Assembly: GCA_049324315.1 (NCBI GenBank)
Contig: JBMOKU010000017.1
Location: forward strand, 1-17,555
DNA from: JBMOKU01 sp049324315
GTDB lineage: Bacteria > Bacillota > Clostridia > Peptostreptococcales > Thermotaleaceae
DNA: 17,555 bases
Direction: 5' to 3'
The position numbers and the translations under genes were made by a program. The notes beneath the pieces are model-generated. The model worked only from the letters and a program-made list of their open reading frames with translations, made no database searches and was not told the DNA's origin. Of the stretch, positions 14,044 through 17,555 are shown one piece after another; position 1 is the first letter of the stretch; each line of letters starts with the position of its first letter.

Positions 14044-14238
14044 TTACCCTATTATTTGCTTGGAAAAACAATACCTTACAATATAAATTATATAGAATTC
14101 CTTTTGATTCTTCAAGTGTTGATTTTACTATGTTTGTTTTATTTTTTACCGTATTATGCATGGATTTACAATTTTGGAAAGTAATATTTTAAATAAAAAC
14201 AAAATATGTATATTCTAAAAAATAATTTGGAGGATTTG

Positions 14239-14532
14239 ATGGTCATGATAAAGCATGAAGGGATATCCTATTTAGATTCAGATGATATATACTATTATTA
14301 CTGTCATGTTGATAAAAATGAGATCGAAAGATACAGCAATAAATGGTATAAGGTCATATGTGTCATCGAGTTCAAAAACATCTCTGATCATATGAATATT
14401 TACTTCGTACCTCAGCCAAAGCTAGAACTATTTCTAAAAAACAATCCTGAAAAACTTCTAGACATACAATCAACAACTTTTGAAGAAATTCAGAGTCTTT
14501 TGAGCCTACATGGTATTATACTGAACCAGTAA
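14239..14532 (+). CDS. Small protein of unknown function (97 aa)
   Basis: The acidic, tyrosine-rich cytosolic protein (IYYYYCHVDKNEIERY near residues 17-32) belongs to no family I recognise. Its predicted shape is mixed: strands in the middle (WYKVICVIEF) and helices in the C-terminal half (PKLELFLKNNPEKLLD, then FEEIQSLLSLHG). The start is ATG 14239, 5 nt after a strong GGAGG. A frame beginning at ATG 14206 is longer but has no ribosome binding site, and the GGAGG lies inside it. A compact terminator follows 10 bp after the stop codon. Confidence 0.65.
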   Translation: MVMIKHEGISYLDSDDIYYYYCHVDKNEIERYSNKWYKVICVIEFKNISDHMNIYFVPQPKLELFLKNNPEKLLDIQSTTFEEIQSLLSLHGIILNQ

Positions 14533-14541
14533 CTTTATTTT

Positions 14542-14568
14542 AGGAGGTATCTACTGCCTCCTGTTTTT
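14542..14568 (+). terminator. Intrinsic terminator of the 97-aa protein gene
   Basis: Arms AGGAGGTA (14542-14549) and TGCCTCCT (14555-14562) pair with one G-T wobble around a 5-nt loop, followed by GTTTTT. The T-run overlaps the last codons and stop of the convergent antiporter gene. Confidence 0.75.
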
Positions 14569-15952
14569 ACGATATAGAAGCTTTATGCTTCCACTTCCCA
14601 ACAGCAGGCGGTAGACAAGCAACCATAAAAGTAATGATTGGCGCTATATAGCACAACACAGCATAGGGTCCATATTCAATGGCTGATATACCCGTAATAA
14701 CACCTGCTATAATTGCATTGACATTCCAAGGAATTAGAGGGGCAATAATGGTTCCCGTATCGGAAATCGTCCTGGCCAGGGCCACTCTATCCAACCCCAT
14801 TTCCTCATATTTATTTTGTAAAAATCGTCCAGGAAGAAGAATGCCCACCGTTTGATCACAGGTAATAGTTGTCAGACCAATACTCAGCATACCTGCCTTA
14901 AAAACCAACTGCCTTATGGTCTTGATATTTCCCACAATTCTGTGAAAAATAGGCATTACCATTTCCGTTCCCTCGAACAAGCTGTTTAACGCCACCGCCC
15001 CTGCAACAATAAGAATGACTTCAACCATTGGCAGTATGCCCCCACCCTTAAGTACCTGGTTTAATTCACTCATTTCCGTTACTGCACGGTATCCCCATAA
15101 TACAATTTTACCGATCTCTAAAAAGGTAAGTTTTTGAAATATATAGCTAAAGAACACGCCTCCCAAAACACCAAATGACATATTGGGTATGATCTTAATC
15201 CCAAGCATGGCCATGATAATCAAAGTCGCTGGAAAGATTAAAAAATATGGTGTAACATAAAAATGCGTTTGGATATTTTTTTGATACATTGCCAAAATAT
15301 CGGCATTTATCTGTGCCGTATAGCTGCTGCCTAAGAAATAGTAAATAGATATTGTTAATAACAGCGTTGGGATGAAGGTAATGAGATTACTTTTCGCATA
15401 ATCCTTATAATTCGTTTTTGTTGTATTTAAGGTTAAATTAACAAGTCCCGCCATTGGTGATAATTTATCGGCAACAAAGGCTCCTGAAATAATACTGCCC
15501 AACAATAACGGAGGGGGAATCATCAGCCCTTTTCCGATCCCTAGCAGTGCCATGCCCACTGTGCTTACCGTACCTAGCGCTGTACCCATAATAAATGAAA
15601 CAAGGGCAGATATAAGAAAGGAAGCAAGAACATAATTTACCTGTTTGAGATATCCAAACCCATAATAGATCATCGTTGGAACCATACCGGAGGACATCCA
15701 TAGTGAAATAAGTGAACCCATCAGCATAATAATAACAAAGATGGAATAGCACTCACGGATTCCATTCCACATCATCTGAAATAGCTCTCCATAAGAAAAT
15801 CCTGCTCTCCAACTGACATAGCTTGTCACAGCCACGCTAAAAAACATTCCATAGTATAGCGGAAGCTGCAACAAAATACATGTAGTTATTGAAATTGCCG
15901 TGATTGCCAATATCATATATGTCGTTGATACGGGTATATTCCTTTGCTTCAT
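14567..15952 (-). CDS. NhaC-family Na+/H+ antiporter
   Basis: This 461-residue polytopic membrane protein has about 11-12 hydrophobic segments. Family signs are the WRAGFSYGELFQMMWNGIRE region (about 44-63), GTALGTVSTVGMALLGIG in the first half with SGAFVADKLSPMAGLVNL after it, and in the second half TITCDQTVGILLPGR and the ISDTGTIIAPLIPWN segment. These match NhaC-type antiporters, which exchange Na+ for protons; some relatives exchange malate for lactate (MleN), so the substrate is inferred. The ATG at 15952 is chosen because GGGAGG ends 5 nt upstream; a GTG six codons earlier overlaps that site. It is divergent from the amidase gene, with overlapping inverted repeats between them. Confidence 0.88.
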   Translation of the reverse strand: MKQRNIPVSTTYMILAITAISITTCILLQLPLYYGMFFSVAVTSYVSWRAGFSYGELFQMMWNGIRECYSIFVIIMLMGSLISLWMSSGMVPTMIYYGFGYLKQVNYVLASFLISALVSFIMGTALGTVSTVGMALLGIGKGLMIPPPLLLGSIISGAFVADKLSPMAGLVNLTLNTTKTNYKDYAKSNLITFIPTLLLTISIYYFLGSSYTAQINADILAMYQKNIQTHFYVTPYFLIFPATLIIMAMLGIKIIPNMSFGVLGGVFFSYIFQKLTFLEIGKIVLWGYRAVTEMSELNQVLKGGGILPMVEVILIVAGAVALNSLFEGTEMVMPIFHRIVGNIKTIRQLVFKAGMLSIGLTTITCDQTVGILLPGRFLQNKYEEMGLDRVALARTISDTGTIIAPLIPWNVNAIIAGVITGISAIEYGPYAVLCYIAPIITFMVACLPPAVGKWKHKASIS

Positions 15953-16006
15953 ACTGCCTCCCTGGTCCACTGCCGTAGTAGTATCTATGTTCGATTATAC
16001 TATACA

Positions 16007-16049
16007 ACAATTATTTTGAGTACATAATTGTATTTTTCACGAATACAAT
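16007..16049. promoter_or_regulatory. Overlapping inverted repeats between antiporter and amidase genes
   Basis: ACAATTAT (16007-16014) pairs with ATAATTGT (16024-16031), and ATTGTATT (16027-16034) pairs with AATACAAT (16042-16049). The two perfect 8-bp repeats share bases 16027-16031. A TATAAT for the antiporter gene lies at 15999-15994 on the minus strand. They may be operator sites for one or both divergent genes. In such AT-rich DNA, chance is possible. Confidence 0.35.
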
Positions 16050-16079
16050 GAATTGAAAACTATCTCAGTTGGAGGGTTC

Positions 16080-16817
16080 ATGTTGAAATTTCAAATCATT
16101 TCTTTGATAGGTAAAAGAAAACGGCTTTTATTGGCATTATTCCTTTCTATCATCACTTTTCTATTTATTCATCTCTTTTATATGTATAGAACATGCTTTT
16201 TCTACACAGGGCCGCTAGCTGGCAAGGTCATCGTTTTAGACCCGGGACATGGCGGTATTGATAGTGGATGTCATGTTGATGATTTAATGGAAAAAAACAT
16301 GAATCTCATGATTGCGAAAGAACTTAAGAAAGAACTTTCCAAACTGGGCGCTAAAGTAATCCTGACCAGAAATAAAGATATGTCCCTTGACCATATGAAT
16401 CATTATAGTTCTTCGCGGCAAAGAAGAGATCTGTATGCACGGGTATCTATTATCGAAAAATACCAACCCGATATTTTTTTAAGTATCCATATAAATTCTA
16501 ATGAGCATATTCCAAATATGACAGGCACTTTCGTCTATTATCACCAATGGGTACATAATGCTGACATAATGGCATCACACCTGCAGCAGCGTTTTGACAC
16601 ACTTATGGTGAAATATGGTTTTCAGAAACACAAGCCTCTTCATGGAGATTTCTTCATTCTAAACAATACTACCTATACGGGTGTTCTGGTAGAACTTGGA
16701 TTTATTAGTAATCCCGAAGAAAGAAAATTACTAATAAATCCCCTCTACCAAGATGAACTTGTTATGCATATGGTTGAAGGTTTGCTAGATTATTTTTCTC
16801 ATATCGATACACCATAG
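16080..16817 (+). CDS. cwlD: N-acetylmuramoyl-L-alanine amidase, CwlD-like
   Basis: The 245-residue protein has a basic start, one N-terminal membrane segment or uncleaved signal (about 15-36) and an Amidase_3 domain (about 48-240). Zinc and catalytic residues are visible: His57 in DPGHGG, Glu71 in MEKNMN, His137 in SIHINSN and Glu205 in VELGF. Alignment by memory with Bacillus CwlD is good throughout, including SSRQRRDLYARV (111-122), the GTFVYYH stretch (149-155) and the NPEERKLL/YQDE end. CwlD removes stem peptides so that muramic delta-lactam can form in spore cortex, pointing to a spore-former. ATG 16080 follows GGAGG by 5 nt; a TTG nine codons earlier lacks a site. No GerS partner gene is visible in the window. 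Confidence 0.85.
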   Translation: MLKFQIISLIGKRKRLLLALFLSIITFLFIHLFYMYRTCFFYTGPLAGKVIVLDPGHGGIDSGCHVDDLMEKNMNLMIAKELKKELSKLGAKVILTRNKDMSLDHMNHYSSSRQRRDLYARVSIIEKYQPDIFLSIHINSNEHIPNMTGTFVYYHQWVHNADIMASHLQQRFDTLMVKYGFQKHKPLHGDFFILNNTTYTGVLVELGFISNPEERKLLINPLYQDELVMHMVEGLLDYFSHIDTP

Positions 16818-16903
16818 ATTTCTTTGTCTATACAATAGATTTATTGCTGCCCCTTTTATGGAATATAATTATCTAGCTTGACCTTAGTCTCTTTTATCAT
16901 ATG

Positions 16904-17401
16904 TTACGTCTCCGACATGCCGGATGCGATATTTTGATCCACTAGAGAAACCTCATACATCATATCCGTATTTATACTTAATCCTTCTGTAAGATACAGA
17001 TTTAACTCAGTCTTTGCAATAAGATCTAATTTAGATAAATAGACTTGAAGTTCCTTGATTTCGGCAATACCTTCACGCAAATTATCATTGAAAGATGCTT
17101 CGAATCTTCTAAAAGAAAACTCTTCTTCAATAAAATGAAATAGTTTTAAAATCATCCCCTCGGTCATTCCTTTTATTAATAATCCTTCTTTAACACCATC
17201 TGCTCCGATTTTATCTATCTTACTAAGGCACAAAAGCACCTCGTTTATTAAATTATTTTCTACACCTAGATGCTGCATGATGCCAGTCAGCAATTTTTTA
17301 TTATTATAGTGTATATACACCTTCAATCCCAATCGGTCAAAAATTTGAAAAACCGTTTTAATTATTCTTGATTCTACAAGTATACTTTGTGTACCTACCA
17401 T
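16904..17401 (-). CDS. Free-standing histidyl-tRNA synthetase core fragment (HisRS-like protein)
   Basis: The 165-residue product matches the middle of a class II HisRS. VFQIFDRLGLKVYIHYNNKKLL (17-38) fits the part after motif 2. LGVENNLINEVLLCLSKIDKIGADGVKEGL (45-74) fits the insertion domain with its DKIG signature. GIAEIKELQVYLSKLDL (111-127) leads to a degenerate HisA box: EGLSINTDMMYEV (139-151) where enzymes have RGLDYYTG..FE. It stops at IASGMSET, where enzymes read GGGRYD. Motifs 1, 2 and 3 and the anticodon domain are absent, so aminoacylation is impossible. It is not simply debris: it has an ATG, an AGGAGGGA ribosome binding site 6 nt upstream, no internal stop, and a hairpin terminator before it. 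It could be a HisZ-like regulator, a HisRS partner or a decaying copy. Confidence 0.65.
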   Translation of the reverse strand: MVGTQSILVESRIIKTVFQIFDRLGLKVYIHYNNKKLLTGIMQHLGVENNLINEVLLCLSKIDKIGADGVKEGLLIKGMTEGMILKLFHFIEEEFSFRRFEASFNDNLREGIAEIKELQVYLSKLDLIAKTELNLYLTEGLSINTDMMYEVSLVDQNIASGMSET

Positions 17402-17435
17402 TTCAATCTCCCTCCTAATATTTCTAATAAAATCA

Positions 17436-17555
17436 AAACTACCCGCTCAGCGGGTAGTTTGCTCAGCCCTATAAGGGCATGTTACACGCTTGAGCCTTAA
17501 GGCTCATTGAACTAGTCCGCCAACCGCTTTAATTTACGGGCTGCTGCTAAAGCAG
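17436..17555. repeat. Hairpin-rich repeat-like element, cut by the window end
   Basis: Four tight hairpins follow each other: 17436-17446/17450-17460 (11 bp, AAACTACCCGC), 17466-17470/17474-17478 (GCCCT/AGGGC), 17491-17496/17501-17506 (TGAGCC/GGCTCA) and 17544-17548/17551-17555 (CTGCT/AGCAG). Loops are 2-4 nt. Read on the minus strand, the first hairpin is followed by TGATTTTATT and could end a gene beyond the window. The modular build is like the left end of the window and like REP/MITE elements or the subterminal hairpins of IS200/IS605-type ends. No transposase is in view. Confidence 0.5.

Noticed and set aside
14206..14238. Eleven extra N-terminal codons of the 97-aa protein
   Set aside because: No ribosome binding site precedes ATG 14206, and the strong GGAGG lies inside this stretch in front of ATG 14239.

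Overview
The window looks like chromosomal DNA from a low-GC, motile, spore-forming anaerobe of the class Clostridia, perhaps an Alkaliphilus- or Natronincola-like genus. The reasons are AT-rich codon use, strong AGGAGG-type ribosome binding sites before most genes, a group II ECF vitamin transporter S component, a small siroheme reductase, a CwlD-type cortex amidase (a sporulation trait) and a near-consensus sigma-28 (flagellar) promoter. The genus is a guess. I see no tRNA, rRNA, CRISPR array, transposase or clear phage module.

Layout. Bases 1-326 hold no convincing gene; the first 100 bases form a compact run of short hairpins that looks like an intergenic repeat. Next come an ECF S component (minus), a holin-like small membrane protein and a Crp-family regulator (both minus, probably one unit). 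Divergent from the regulator is a small sulfite/nitrite reductase-like siroheme protein, and the gap between them carries overlapping TGTGA/TCACA palindromes suited to that regulator. A 20-bp perfect inverted repeat closes the reductase gene against a convergent run of three minus-strand genes: a nitrilase-family amidase, a solitary adenine DNA methyltransferase resembling CamA, and a TPR protein.

The middle (7.4-12.6 kb) is accessory-like and mostly unrecognised. It holds a FliD-like mini-protein behind a sigma-28 promoter, a single-pass membrane protein, a DUF4177 protein paired with a 310-residue protein of unknown function, a free-standing domain resembling the N-terminal region of N6-adenine methylases, an overlapping 29-codon ORF, a 166-residue unknown, and a membrane-anchored 330-residue unknown. 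The right part carries a TTG-start alanyl-tRNA editing protein (AlaX with DHHA1), a 97-residue unknown, an NhaC-type antiporter, a CwlD-like amidase divergent from it, and a free-standing fragment of a histidyl-tRNA synthetase core with degenerate catalytic motifs. The window ends in another hairpin-rich repeat that runs off the edge.

The strongest candidates for something undescribed are the stand-alone HisRS-core protein, the sigma-28-driven FliD-like mini-protein, the solitary methylase N-domain protein, and the tandem repeat around the ribosome binding site of the ECF gene. No single multi-gene defence or mobile system is evident. Several start codons were moved inward from the longest possible reading because a strong ribosome binding site sits just before an internal start; these choices are explained in the entries.
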